Of a stretch of DNA of 64,000 bases, positions 18,877-27,570 are shown piece by piece; within the stretch, counting starts at the first letter, position 1; each line of letters begins with the position of its first letter. Position numbers and translations under genes: made by a program. Under the pieces are notes generated by a model. It was not told the DNA's origin. It saw only the letters and a list, made by a program, of their open reading frames with translations, and made no database searches. This stretch comes from Lewinellaceae bacterium (GTDB lineage: Bacteria; Bacteroidota; Bacteroidia; Chitinophagales; Saprospiraceae): NCBI GenBank assembly GCA_020636045.1, contig JACJYP010000002.1, positions 545,501 through 609,500 on the forward strand, given 5' to 3'.

Positions 18877-19956
18877 ATGAAAACAACCGACGCCTGGAAA
18901 AATGACATCCGTTACCTCGGCGGAAGCATTGAAAAAGAACAGGAACTTATCCTGCAATTTGCGAAAGACATTCGCGAAGTAGTGATCGCTTCCGCGGAAG
19001 AACGAAAGGGGCCGCCTGTAAGACCACAACACGCCAAGCAACTGGCGGGGATCAGGCGCGCTGAGTTTCGCATCGGTCCCAACCTCGCTGCCGATTTGCA
19101 GACCGGCTTTTTACAGGCCGGCAAAGTATATCCGGCTATCGTGCGCCTCTCCAATGCTGGCGGAGAGGTCCGCGCTTCAGATGCAGAAAAGGATCTGCGC
19201 GGTGTAGCGGTGCGGGTGCTGCCCGATGCCGGACAGGCGCATGACTGGCTGATGACCAATGCCGAAGAACACCATGCCAAAGACGCCGTGGAGGCGATGG
19301 CAACCACGCTGGCATTTGCCGGCGAGTCCGTTCTCACAAACGTACTGGAAGAGTTTTTTGGCGACGACGCCAATTTCGCCTCCCTCGCCCGCAAGTTGAC
19401 CAACATGGCCGACAAAATATCGGGTATCCGGCGACTGGTGATGAGCGTGGGGCCGGGCGATGCGCTGCACATCCTGAAAACCCTGAGCGGGCAAATGAAG
19501 GCGCCCGTGCCGAGCCTCGCGAGCGAAACCTTCTGGAGCCGCGCACCCATTGCCATCGGCCAGGTAGCCGTTAAATACATGCTCCGGCCGCAAGCGGCCA
19601 AAGAGAGCGGCGATACCCCGGCGAGCCTGCACGACGAACTGGCGGCACGTCTGCGGCAAGGCCCCGTCGTATATGATTTTTGTGTGCAGCGCTACCTGGA
19701 CCCTGAAAGCACGCCCATTGAAAATGCCCGGCCTGCGTGGAACAGCCCACAGGAGAAGATCGGCGAACTGGTGCTCCTTCAACAGGACCTGGGCGATGCG
19801 GCCGGTCGTTCAGACGACGCCTTCGTCGATACCCTGGCCTTTAACCCCTGGCAGGTGAATACTCCCGATTTCGTTCCGGTGGGAAGCATGAACCGGGCGC
19901 GGAAACTGGTGTACGAGGCCAGCGCAGACGCCGGCAAGCGGCATGCAGGTGCCTGA
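18877..19956 (+). CDS. Catalase-related heme-binding protein
   Basis: A 359-residue protein of the small catalase-like family that includes SrpA-like and allene-oxide-synthase-like proteins. Family marks are RPQHAKQLAG, the AIVRLSNAGGE strand, KDLRGVAVRV, the segment TNAEEHHAKDA and the C-terminal FNPWQV followed by GSMNRARKLVYEAS, which carries the Arg and Tyr near the heme. It is shorter than classical catalases (about 480-700 residues) and lacks their flavodoxin-like end, so catalase activity should not be assumed. The start chosen is ATG 18877; the in-frame TTG at 18847 is weaker. An SRPBCC protein follows 47 bases later. Confidence 0.82.
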   Translation: MKTTDAWKNDIRYLGGSIEKEQELILQFAKDIREVVIASAEERKGPPVRPQHAKQLAGIRRAEFRIGPNLAADLQTGFLQAGKVYPAIVRLSNAGGEVRASDAEKDLRGVAVRVLPDAGQAHDWLMTNAEEHHAKDAVEAMATTLAFAGESVLTNVLEEFFGDDANFASLARKLTNMADKISGIRRLVMSVGPGDALHILKTLSGQMKAPVPSLASETFWSRAPIAIGQVAVKYMLRPQAAKESGDTPASLHDELAARLRQGPVVYDFCVQRYLDPESTPIENARPAWNSPQEKIGELVLLQQDLGDAAGRSDDAFVDTLAFNPWQVNTPDFVPVGSMNRARKLVYEASADAGKRHAGA

Positions 19957-20003
19957 AGGGTCAAAGTCGGAGCAGGCCAATCGTTAGTATATTTGTGAAA
20001 GCC

Positions 20004-20462
20004 ATGAAAAGTGTAAAATTTTCCGAAAAAATTGTGATCCACTGTTCCCGGGAGCAGGTTTTTGATTTTTCCCAGGACTATCAAAAACGGCTCCTCTGGG
20101 ACACTTTTTTGAAAAAAGCGGAACTGATGCAAGGGGCGGCCAAAGCGGAAAAGGGGGTTAAGGCATGGTGTGTAGCGAAAAACGGCTTTGCGATGGAAAC
20201 GGAATATGTTTCGTTCAACAGGCCAAAAGCAACTGCCGTCAAATTGACACAAGGGCCCTATATGTTCAGGCAGTTTCTGGGGTCGTGGTTGTTCCGGGAA
20301 ACCGGCGTGGCACAGACGGAAGTGACTTTTTTATATTCCTTTCAACTCCGCTTTCCATTTAGTTTGCTGACCGGTTTGATCAAAAATAATCTGAAAACGA
20401 ACGTGCGTAAAAGGCTGGCCGATCTGAAAATGAATATTGAAAGGGGGCGCTTGAGTTGCTGA
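20004..20462 (+). CDS. SRPBCC (START/polyketide-cyclase fold) protein
   Basis: A 152-residue protein with the typical fold start (VKFSEKIVIHCSREQVFDFSQD), a WDTFLKKAELM strand-helix, and a long amphipathic C-terminal helix (LLTGLIKNNLKTNVRKRLADLK split). Such proteins bind hydrophobic ligands in a helix-grip cavity. The ligand is unknown. ATG 20004 is preferred to the GTG at 19995. It may be co-transcribed with the catalase-like gene. Confidence 0.82.
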   Translation: MKSVKFSEKIVIHCSREQVFDFSQDYQKRLLWDTFLKKAELMQGAAKAEKGVKAWCVAKNGFAMETEYVSFNRPKATAVKLTQGPYMFRQFLGSWLFRETGVAQTEVTFLYSFQLRFPFSLLTGLIKNNLKTNVRKRLADLKMNIERGRLSC

Positions 20463-20600
20463 AGACACCCCTGCGGTTTGCGTCTTGACAAACTTCCGCG
20501 GAAAGTAATAACTTGAGGCCTCCCTGGGCATTGGGCGGCTATCCGCTCTTTGTGCCATTTCAGCCCGCCGGGCCGGAACATAACGTGAAAACTCCATTGT

Positions 20601-23600
20601 ATGCAGCAATTCATTCGCCTCCTGCTGATCATGGGCGTCGCGGTAGCCTTGCCTTCCTGCGCCAATTACAAACTGCACTATGCGGGAACCGAACAAAACT
20701 GGAAAGAGGATCATCCCGATCCCGATCTGAAACGTACCCATACGATGTACCTCGTAGGCGATGCGGGCTATTTGCCGGAAAAAGGCGTGAACCCGGTGCT
20801 GGTACACTTGAAAAAAGAACTGGCACAAGAGAAGAAAGCGGCATCGGTGTTGTTCCTGGGAGATAATATTTACCCCCATGGCATGCCGCGCAAATCCGAG
20901 CCGGAAGCGCGCAAGGAAGCCGAACAACGGATCGAAGCACAAATGGATGCCGTGGCCGACTTTAAGGGTGAAGTGATCTTTATCGCCGGCAACCACGATT
21001 GGGCCAACGGCCTTTCGGGCCGGCGTCGCGAAGAACGCTACGTAGAAGAATACCTCAACAAGAAGCACGGCGTAGACGATGAGGACGATAAAAAATGGAA
21101 GAACTACTTCCTGCCCGACGACGGTTGCTCGGGTCCGGAAGTGGTGGAAATCAGCAAGGATCTGGTAGTGATCGCCATCGATTCGGAATGGTGGCTCACC
21201 GACTGGAACCGGGAACCCGATATCAACGATGGCTGCGAGATCAAAAGCCGCACCCATTTTCTGTTTGCGATGGAAAATATCCTGCGCAAATACAGGAACC
21301 GCAACGTGGTGCTGGCCATGCACCACCCGCCGCATACCTACGGTCCGCACGGCGGCAAATTTCACATAAAACAGCACTTGTTCCCCCTGACGGAACTCAG
21401 CCCCAATCTCTATATTCCGCTGCCGGGCCTGGGCACGCTCGCCGCTCTTCTGCGCGCAGGAGGGGGAAGCAAACAGGATGCCGCCAACGGTACTTATAAA
21501 TCATTGATGCACGGCCTGCTCACCGGCGCGAAGAAGAACGGCCGTTACATTTTTGCTTCCGGTCACGAGCATGCACTGCAATACATAGAAGACGACCAGC
21601 AATATTACGTCGTGAGCGGGTCGGGCTCGAAAGTCAGCCCCGTAGGCAAAGGCAAGGGTTCAAAATTCAGTTACGGCGCTCCGGGCTACAGCACGCTCGA
21701 ATTTTATGATAACGGCGAATGCTGGGTGCAGTTTTGGGTGCCTGATACCTCGGGCGCTACCGCTCAGCTGGTGTATTGCAGGCAGGTTAAAGGAGCGTTC
21801 GCTACCCCGTCAGCGGGCGAAGCGGCCGACTTTTCTGAATACGAACGGCATCTCGATTCTATTGAGGTACCGGTGATCAAGGATCCGGTGCATGATGTCG
21901 GGGGGCTGCACAAACTGGTACTGGGCACTCATTACCGGGATGTGTATAAAGGCACTTATACTTTTCCGGTGCTCGATCTTTCAACAGTGAACGGCGGCAT
22001 GACCCCGATCCAGCAGGGCGGCGGCAACCAGACGAATTCCCTGCGCCTGAAAGATGCGCAGGGGCGCCAGTATGTATTGCGCGACCTGACCAAAGATGTA
22101 TCCCGTTTGCTGCCGTTCCCATTGAATAAAATGACCGCCGCCCAAAGCGTTGCCATGGACAACTTCCTGTCGACGCATCCTTTCGCTCCGCTTGCGATCC
22201 CCTGGTTGGCCGAAGCCATTCAGGTGTATCATACCAACCCGACGATCTGTTACGTACCGAAACAGCCCGCCCTGGGTGACTACAACGCCGATTTCGGAGG
22301 CAGTGTGTACCTGTTCGAAGAACGCGCCGGCGGCGACTGGAGCGGCACAGGGGTGTTCGGCAGTTCGGAAAAGGTGATCAGCACGCCCGACGTAGTGGAA
22401 AAGACCTTGAAAAACAACAACCACAAGATCGACCAGTACTGGGTGGTGCGCGCACGCCTGTTCGACCTGCTCATCGGCGACTGGGATCGCCACGACGATC
22501 AATGGCGATGGGCGCGTTTTGAAGACGGGAAGCGAAAATACTACCGGCCTGTGCCGCGCGACCGCGACCAGGCATTTTCAAAATACGACGGATTGATCAC
22601 GACCTTTAGCCGGCAGACCATGCCGTTTCTGCATCAGTTGCGGGTATACGGACCCGAAATCAGCAATATGAAATGGGCGACATGGAGTGCCCGGCATTTC
22701 GACCGCGCTTTTCTCAACCAGATGAGCTGGAAGGAATGGGAAGCCGAAGCGCTGTCCATCCGGAAAAACCTGACCGACAGTGTCATCGAACATGCTTTCG
22801 ACCACTGGCCCAGGCGTGCCAGAGAGCTGAGTGCTGCGCCGATCATCGCCGGCCTCAAGCAGCGCCGCGACAGCATCATCCCGATCGCGTGGCGCCGCTA
22901 CCTGCTGCTTTCCAAAGAAGTGGACGTGTACGGCACCGACGAAAAGGAACTGTTCGAGGTAACGCGCGAGTACGATGGCGCTGTGCGGGTACGTGTTTTT
23001 GAAATATCGAAAAAGGGCGAGAAAAAAGACAAGGTGTTCGAACGCCTGTTCGAATATGGCATCACGGAAGTCATCAACCTCTACGGTGTCGGCGACGATG
23101 ATGTGTTCGAAGTGCAGGGAGAAGCGCCGAGAAGTATCAAGGTCAGGATGATCGGAGGGCTTGGAAAAGACCGCTTCACGGACCGCTCTTCGGTAGAAGG
23201 CACGCCCAAAATGACCGTCGTGTACGACGACAAAGGCGATAATATAGTCGACGGCAGCAGCGAAACCCGCGATGCCCGCACAAGGCGGCGCATCTACAAT
23301 CTCTATGACCACCGCGCGGCGCACTACGAATACGATTATACCATTCCGCTGCCCATCATCGGGGTGAACCCCGACGACGGTTTTACGATCGGGGCAAACC
23401 TGACCAAAACGACGTATCGATTCAAGAAGGACCCGTATGCGGCGCAGCACAACTTCGTGGGCAGCATTTCTTTCGCGACAAAATCCTGGTTTTTGCAGTA
23501 CAACGGCGATTACCTCAATGCATTCGGCAGCTGGGATTTTTTGCTGGAATCCCAGTTTTCAGGTCCCTCCTATGCTTTCAACTACTTCGGGATCGGCAAC

Positions 23601-24395
23601 GACAGCGAGGCTGATTTTGAGAACCGGAGCATCAATTATTACCGTGTCAGGCAAGGTCAGTTGAAACTGTTTCCGGCACTCAAAAAGCGTATCGCCGGGG
23701 GTAACGGCCAGTTTTTTATCGGCCCGATGCTTGATATCCGCGATCTGGAAGACACAGAAGGCCGCTTTATCACCAGCGACGAAGCGGGGTTTAGCCAGGC
23801 GGATTTCGAGATATCCTACTTCGCCGGTGCGAGGATGGGTTTCAAATACAATAATCTGGACAACTGGCTCAATCCTCACCGGGGGGTTATTATCAATACC
23901 GGGCTGAATTACCTGAACGATCTGGAAACGGCGCGTTATAGTTTTACGGCCTTGTCTACCGACCTTTCGTTATACCGCCCCATCGATCAGGAAGAGGCGC
24001 TGATCCTCGTCACGAGGGTCGGCTTTCAGCACAACTTCGGCCACGATTTTGCTTTTTACCATAGCCCCAACCTGGGTGGCAAGAAAACCTTGCGCGGCTA
24101 CCGCGCGGAGCGCTTTTACGGCAAAACCAGTTATTACCACAACATCGACCTGCGCGCCAGGGTGCTGAGTACCTATAATCGCATTCTGCCGTTCACCATG
24201 GGTGTTTTCTGCGGATTCGACTATGGGCGGGTGTGGCTCGATGACGATGAAAACGAAACCTGGCACTACGACTACGGCGGCGGCCTGTGGCTGGCGCCGC
24301 TCGACGGGTTGACCTTGTATTTCGGCGTGTTCCAGCCGCGAGAAAACAACGAGGACGGCCCCCGGTTCTTTTTCCGGGTCGGCGCCGGTTTTTAG
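20601..24395 (+). CDS. Lipid-anchored metallophosphoesterase fused to an outer-membrane beta-barrel
   Basis: A 1264-residue protein. The signal peptide ends LPSC, a lipobox, at about residue 20. Residues 45-340 form a calcineurin-like metallophosphoesterase: VGDAGY, LGDNIYPHG, GNHDW, the His pair AMHHPPHTYGPHG, and ASGHEHALQY are the five metal-ligand blocks. The middle (about 400-900) is an uncharacterised region with GDWDRHDDQWRW and a DDDVFEVQGE-type Ca-binding-like turn. From about 925 to the end is a D15/Omp85-type 16-strand barrel, with the marker GGKKTLRGYRAERFYGK and a C-terminal FFRVGAGF that ends in Phe as outer-membrane barrels do. It therefore probably acts at the cell surface or periplasmic face. 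The substrate is unknown. Such fusions are known as full-length Bacteroidota proteins but are little studied. Confidence 0.88.
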   Translation: MQQFIRLLLIMGVAVALPSCANYKLHYAGTEQNWKEDHPDPDLKRTHTMYLVGDAGYLPEKGVNPVLVHLKKELAQEKKAASVLFLGDNIYPHGMPRKSEPEARKEAEQRIEAQMDAVADFKGEVIFIAGNHDWANGLSGRRREERYVEEYLNKKHGVDDEDDKKWKNYFLPDDGCSGPEVVEISKDLVVIAIDSEWWLTDWNREPDINDGCEIKSRTHFLFAMENILRKYRNRNVVLAMHHPPHTYGPHGGKFHIKQHLFPLTELSPNLYIPLPGLGTLAALLRAGGGSKQDAANGTYKSLMHGLLTGAKKNGRYIFASGHEHALQYIEDDQQYYVVSGSGSKVSPVGKGKGSKFSYGAPGYSTLEFYDNGECWVQFWVPDTSGATAQLVYCRQVKGAFATPSAGEAADFSEYERHLDSIEVPVIKDPVHDVGGLHKLVLGTHYRDVYKGTYTFPVLDLSTVNGGMTPIQQGGGNQTNSLRLKDAQGRQYVLRDLTKDVSRLLPFPLNKMTAAQSVAMDNFLSTHPFAPLAIPWLAEAIQVYHTNPTICYVPKQPALGDYNADFGGSVYLFEERAGGDWSGTGVFGSSEKVISTPDVVEKTLKNNNHKIDQYWVVRARLFDLLIGDWDRHDDQWRWARFEDGKRKYYRPVPRDRDQAFSKYDGLITTFSRQTMPFLHQLRVYGPEISNMKWATWSARHFDRAFLNQMSWKEWEAEALSIRKNLTDSVIEHAFDHWPRRARELSAAPIIAGLKQRRDSIIPIAWRRYLLLSKEVDVYGTDEKELFEVTREYDGAVRVRVFEISKKGEKKDKVFERLFEYGITEVINLYGVGDDDVFEVQGEAPRSIKVRMIGGLGKDRFTDRSSVEGTPKMTVVYDDKGDNIVDGSSETRDARTRRRIYNLYDHRAAHYEYDYTIPLPIIGVNPDDGFTIGANLTKTTYRFKKDPYAAQHNFVGSISFATKSWFLQYNGDYLNAFGSWDFLLESQFSGPSYAFNYFGIGNDSEADFENRSINYYRVRQGQLKLFPALKKRIAGGNGQFFIGPMLDIRDLEDTEGRFITSDEAGFSQADFEISYFAGARMGFKYNNLDNWLNPHRGVIINTGLNYLNDLETARYSFTALSTDLSLYRPIDQEEALILVTRVGFQHNFGHDFAFYHSPNLGGKKTLRGYRAERFYGKTSYYHNIDLRARVLSTYNRILPFTMGVFCGFDYGRVWLDDDENETWHYDYGGGLWLAPLDGLTLYFGVFQPRENNEDGPRFFFRVGAGF

Positions 24396-24533
24396 GCAGG
24401 CTGCTGCCATCCAGACAACAAACCGGCATTGTTTTTTCGTTCTTTATCTCAAGACACCGATCCGTTTCGTCTGAAAATGTGTAGTCAAAGCCGGTATTAA
24501 TAACCTGAATTGTTTCCCTATTATATTATTTGC

Positions 24534-25577
24534 ATGATCAATCGTCGAATCGTCAGTACCCTGCTTGCGGGCATCGCATCGGTGTTTGCTGCCAGCGGGC
24601 AGGTGAAGCCGGACTATTTTCCCGAAGATGTGGATTCCCAACTCGGGAATACCGAGATCCGCTGTTTTTGCAAACCCGGCGTGCGCGACAAATCGCGATC
24701 AAGGGGGCTGGAACTCGCCTATGGACTGGCGGGTAAAGGTTCGTACGAACCGGAGGACGATACTTATAACCCGCCGTTCAGTTCGTACCGCCAATGGCAT
24801 TACTTCGAGTTCGATCTGAAAGTACCGGTGATCAACAAACCCGGCCTTAAAGTGCTGGCGGGGTACCGCTATATCGGCGAATCCATCAATTTCAAAGCCA
24901 TCGGGCAGGATTTCAGAGAAGCCTTCGAAACCCTGGATAAAAAACTGTTGAACAGCAACTCGATCAGCGCGATGCTGACAAAAGTGTTTAATGAAAAGCA
25001 CTACTTCATCATGCGGCTGCGCAATTCTTCCAACGGTAATTATTCAGGGATTCGGTTGTACGATAAACGTTACAACATTATAAAGGCCCTTGCCATGTAT
25101 GGCATCAAACCCTCCGAAGATTTTGAATGGGGGTTCGGCCTCAACTACTCCAGCGGTTTTCGCAACCGCACCAACCTGCTGCCATTCGTGTTGTACAATC
25201 GCAATTTCAACCGGAAATGGGCGATCGAGTCCGCATTGCCGGCCTATGTGTTTATCCGCCGTAATATCAGCGCGGAGACCATCGTGCTGGGCGGCGTGGA
25301 ATACAGCAGCCAGTCGTACCGGCTCAGCGTCGACAAAACCCACAATGAAATGCTCGATTACGCCTACAATCATTCGGAAATACTGGGCTCTGTTCGGCTG
25401 GAACAGCAACTGGCGCCCTGGGTGTGGGCGCAGTTAAAGGTCGGCTATCGCTATAACCTGAGCAGCGACTTCGAATCCAAAGCCGATAACAGCCCCGCAT
25501 TCCAGGTAGAACCTACAAATGCGCCGTTCCTCAACCTCAGTGTGTTTTTATCGCCTCCGGCAAAATATGTTAAGTAA
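24534..25577 (+). CDS. DUF6268 outer-membrane beta-barrel protein
   Basis: A 347-residue protein from ATG 24534 with a signal peptide (MINRRIVSTLLAGIASVFAA). The body has alternating beta-strands typical of an outer-membrane barrel. The segments LEFETLDKKLLNS-type loop, FIMRLRNSSNGNYSG, EWGFGLNYSSGFRNR and KWAIESALPAYVFIRRNIS fit the DUF6268 pattern. Function unknown. It follows the metallophosphoesterase fusion by 138 bases on the same strand. Its stop codon lies 3 bases before the left arm of a palindromic repeat. Confidence 0.8.
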   Translation: MINRRIVSTLLAGIASVFAASGQVKPDYFPEDVDSQLGNTEIRCFCKPGVRDKSRSRGLELAYGLAGKGSYEPEDDTYNPPFSSYRQWHYFEFDLKVPVINKPGLKVLAGYRYIGESINFKAIGQDFREAFETLDKKLLNSNSISAMLTKVFNEKHYFIMRLRNSSNGNYSGIRLYDKRYNIIKALAMYGIKPSEDFEWGFGLNYSSGFRNRTNLLPFVLYNRNFNRKWAIESALPAYVFIRRNISAETIVLGGVEYSSQSYRLSVDKTHNEMLDYAYNHSEILGSVRLEQQLAPWVWAQLKVGYRYNLSSDFESKADNSPAFQVEPTNAPFLNLSVFLSPPAKYVK

Positions 25578-25580
25578 CGC

Positions 25581-25684
25581 AAGTGGCGCCAACCTCTGGT
25601 TGGCAATTACGCGTGTAGTGCTAACCTCCGGTTGGCAATTACATCCCGGAGTTACTTTTCGCCAACCAGAGGTTGGCGCCACTT
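25581..25684. repeat. Palindromic repeat locus of the CCAACCTCTGGTTGG family
   Basis: A perfect 24-bp inverted repeat (25581-25604 and 25661-25684; arms start AAGTGGCGCC and contain GCCAACCTCTGGTTGGC) encloses 56 bases that hold a third, diverged unit (GCTAACCTCCGGTTGGC, 25620-25636). Each unit is itself a near-palindrome, so the locus could fold as nested hairpins. It separates two convergent genes and may also act as a bidirectional terminator. Related units occur at 62461-62577. Confidence 0.92.
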
Positions 25685-26584
25685 TGAAAAGCGGAGGATA
25701 CGGCCGCTTTGTTTGCGGCCTTCCGTGCTGATATACAACCTGCCCAGGCGATCGAAGCATATGCCCTCCGGCTGCGGCAAGATGTCGGCAGGCAAAGCGG
25801 CCACACCGGCGATCCGGCCGTCTTCGTGTACGGCAACAATTGACTTGCCGACGGAAGCAATCACGTACAACAGGCTGTCGGCAGGGTGGACTGCCAGTCC
25901 TGACGGGCTGAATGCCGTGGAGGCATGTTCTGTGGAGAAGAAGTCATTCAAACGCTGGACGAGGCCGCCCGGCAGCCTTTTTTGGGCTGCGATAGTATCC
26001 CGGTTCAGCAAATAAACGGGGGATTCTAAAAATTGATCGTTGTGCAGATCATAGGCATATACGGCCTTTTTCCCTTTAAAACGGGCGCCTTCACCTGCTT
26101 CCCCTTTACAGGCGAGCAACAATCGTCCGTGCAGGGCGTCGTAACAAAGTCCTTCCACATTATTGCCTCCATGCAGACTTGTTTCAATGGTCTCTGTTTT
26201 GCCATCGGGAGAGATGCGATATAGTTTTCCGTTGCTTTTTACTACGTAAATATATTCACCTACGGCCTCAATGCCTTCATAGTCGCCGTGTCTGGCGAAT
26301 TCCAGCGTGCTGTCGATCGCACCGTTTTCAAGATTGATAAAAAAAACGATCCCTTCCTCGTCATTGACGGCGAGCAGGTGATGTCCATCGGATGAAAGGC
26401 TCAACCCCGAAATCTCACGCAGGGACGGTGGCAATACGATAGTGGTGTCGGGTGCGTCGAAGCGATAAGGGAAGGAACTTTCCCCTTTACTGGTGTCAGA
26501 AGACCCGGACTGGCAGGCCCAAACGGACAGGATCAGCGCGCACAGGGTGCAGCAATAGCGTATATATCCTGCATCCGGCAACAA
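25652..26584 (-). CDS. SdiA-regulated-domain lipoprotein (beta-propeller)
   Basis: A 310-residue protein. The N-terminus is hydrophobic and ends SVWAC, a lipobox-like site near residue 24. The body is a beta-propeller of the SdiA-regulated family: REISGLSLSSDGHHLLAVNDE, GDYEGIEAVGEYIYVV, NNVEGLCYD, FSPSGLAVHP and PQPEGICFDRLGRLYISTE are successive blades. The start must be the TTG at 26584, because the preceding in-frame codon is the accD stop. The last nine codons (WRQPLVGEK) and the stop lie within the right arm of the palindromic repeat, so the native C-terminus was probably replaced. It is likely co-transcribed with accD. Function unknown; related proteins bind sugars or act as sensors. 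Confidence 0.85.
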   Translation of the reverse strand: MLPDAGYIRYCCTLCALILSVWACQSGSSDTSKGESSFPYRFDAPDTTIVLPPSLREISGLSLSSDGHHLLAVNDEEGIVFFINLENGAIDSTLEFARHGDYEGIEAVGEYIYVVKSNGKLYRISPDGKTETIETSLHGGNNVEGLCYDALHGRLLLACKGEAGEGARFKGKKAVYAYDLHNDQFLESPVYLLNRDTIAAQKRLPGGLVQRLNDFFSTEHASTAFSPSGLAVHPADSLLYVIASVGKSIVAVHEDGRIAGVAALPADILPQPEGICFDRLGRLYISTEGRKQSGRILRFSKWRQPLVGEK

Positions 26585-27439
26585 TTAATGGCCGTTTTTA
26601 TGGAACAGGGACAGCAGGTCGCCGACCGTTTCCTTCAGGTCTTGCCGGTTGACCACCAGATCGACAAAGCCGTTTTCCAGCAAAAACTCTGAAGTCTGAA
26701 ATCCTTCCGGCAGGTCGCGTTTGATGGTTTCGCGGATCACCCGCGGTCCGGCGAAGCCGATCAGGGCGCCCGGTTCGGCGAGGTTGATATCGCCCAACAT
26801 GGCAAAAGATGCCGTGACGCCGCCGGTGGTGGGATCGGTCATGAGCGAGAGGTATGGGAGGCGCGCCTTGGCGAGCAGCGTGAGTTTGGCGCTTGTTTTG
26901 GCCATTTGCATCAGGGAGAACGCACTTTCCATCATGCGCGCGCCGCCCGACTTGGAGATGATCAGCAGGGCTGATTTGGTTTCCAGCGAACGGTCGATCG
27001 CCAGCGAGATCTTTTCACCCACAACGGAGCCCATGGATCCGCCGATAAATTTAAAATCCATAGATGCCACCACCAGGCGGTGTCCGTTGACTTTTCCTTC
27101 CGCAACGGCTAGGGCGTCGTTGAGGCCCGTCTTTTTCCGGGTTTCCTCCAGGCGCCTGTCGTAGGGCTTCAGGTCGGTGAATTTCAGGAAATCAATGGAG
27201 ATCAGGTTGTCGAACAGGGTAGTGTAGGAATCACCGTCGAACAGCAGATCGAAATATTCCTTCGAGCCAATGGCGGTATGGTAATCGCATTTCGGGCATT
27301 TGTAAAAATTGTCGCGCAGTTCGCGGGTCGTACTGGCCTGTTTGCAGTTTTTACACTGAAACCAAATGCCTTCAGGCACGTCTTTTTTCGACTTGGTGGC
27401 GGTTGAAATACCTTCTCGCAGTCGTTTGTACCAACTCAT
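26585..27439 (-). CDS. accD: Acetyl-CoA carboxylase carboxyltransferase subunit beta
   Basis: A 284-residue AccD. The N-terminal zinc ribbon is WFQCKNCKQ ... FYKCPKCDYH (two CxxC pairs, residues 25-50). The crotonase-fold core includes KINGHRL-like VNGHRLVVASMDFKFIGGSMGSVVGEK and the acyl-CoA oxyanion segment SGGARMMES. With AccA it transfers carboxyl from biotin to acetyl-CoA for fatty-acid synthesis. ATG 27439 (MSWYKRLREG) matches the family start; the TTG at 27532 would add 31 unrelated residues. accA is not in the window. Confidence 0.97.
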   Translation of the reverse strand: MSWYKRLREGISTATKSKKDVPEGIWFQCKNCKQASTTRELRDNFYKCPKCDYHTAIGSKEYFDLLFDGDSYTTLFDNLISIDFLKFTDLKPYDRRLEETRKKTGLNDALAVAEGKVNGHRLVVASMDFKFIGGSMGSVVGEKISLAIDRSLETKSALLIISKSGGARMMESAFSLMQMAKTSAKLTLLAKARLPYLSLMTDPTTGGVTASFAMLGDINLAEPGALIGFAGPRVIRETIKRDLPEGFQTSEFLLENGFVDLVVNRQDLKETVGDLLSLFHKNGH

Positions 27440-27480
27440 AGGCTGTCTTTGATTGATTCTGGCAGGTTGCCCGGGAAGTG

Positions 27481-27488
27481 CAAAGATA
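27481..27488 (-). promoter_or_regulatory. Bacteroidota -7 element for accD
   Basis: The minus strand reads TATCTTTG, an exact TAnnTTTG match 42 bases upstream of the accD ATG. The predicted leader is about 35 bases. Confidence 0.55.
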
Positions 27489-27556
27489 GCGCACCTGCTG
27501 AAAATCGCGCGGTAAAAAGTGAGTACCTGCAAAAGAGGAATACGCGCAGGTGCTGT

Positions 27557-27564
27557 TACCTTTG
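27557..27564 (+). promoter_or_regulatory. Bacteroidota -7 element abutting the ccmB start
   Basis: TACCTTTG ends 6 bases before the ccmB ATG at 27571. Transcription from this element would begin at or within a base or two of the ATG, which would make a leaderless mRNA. No clear -33 element was seen, so this is tentative. Confidence 0.45.
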
Positions 27565-27570
27565 CCGGTG

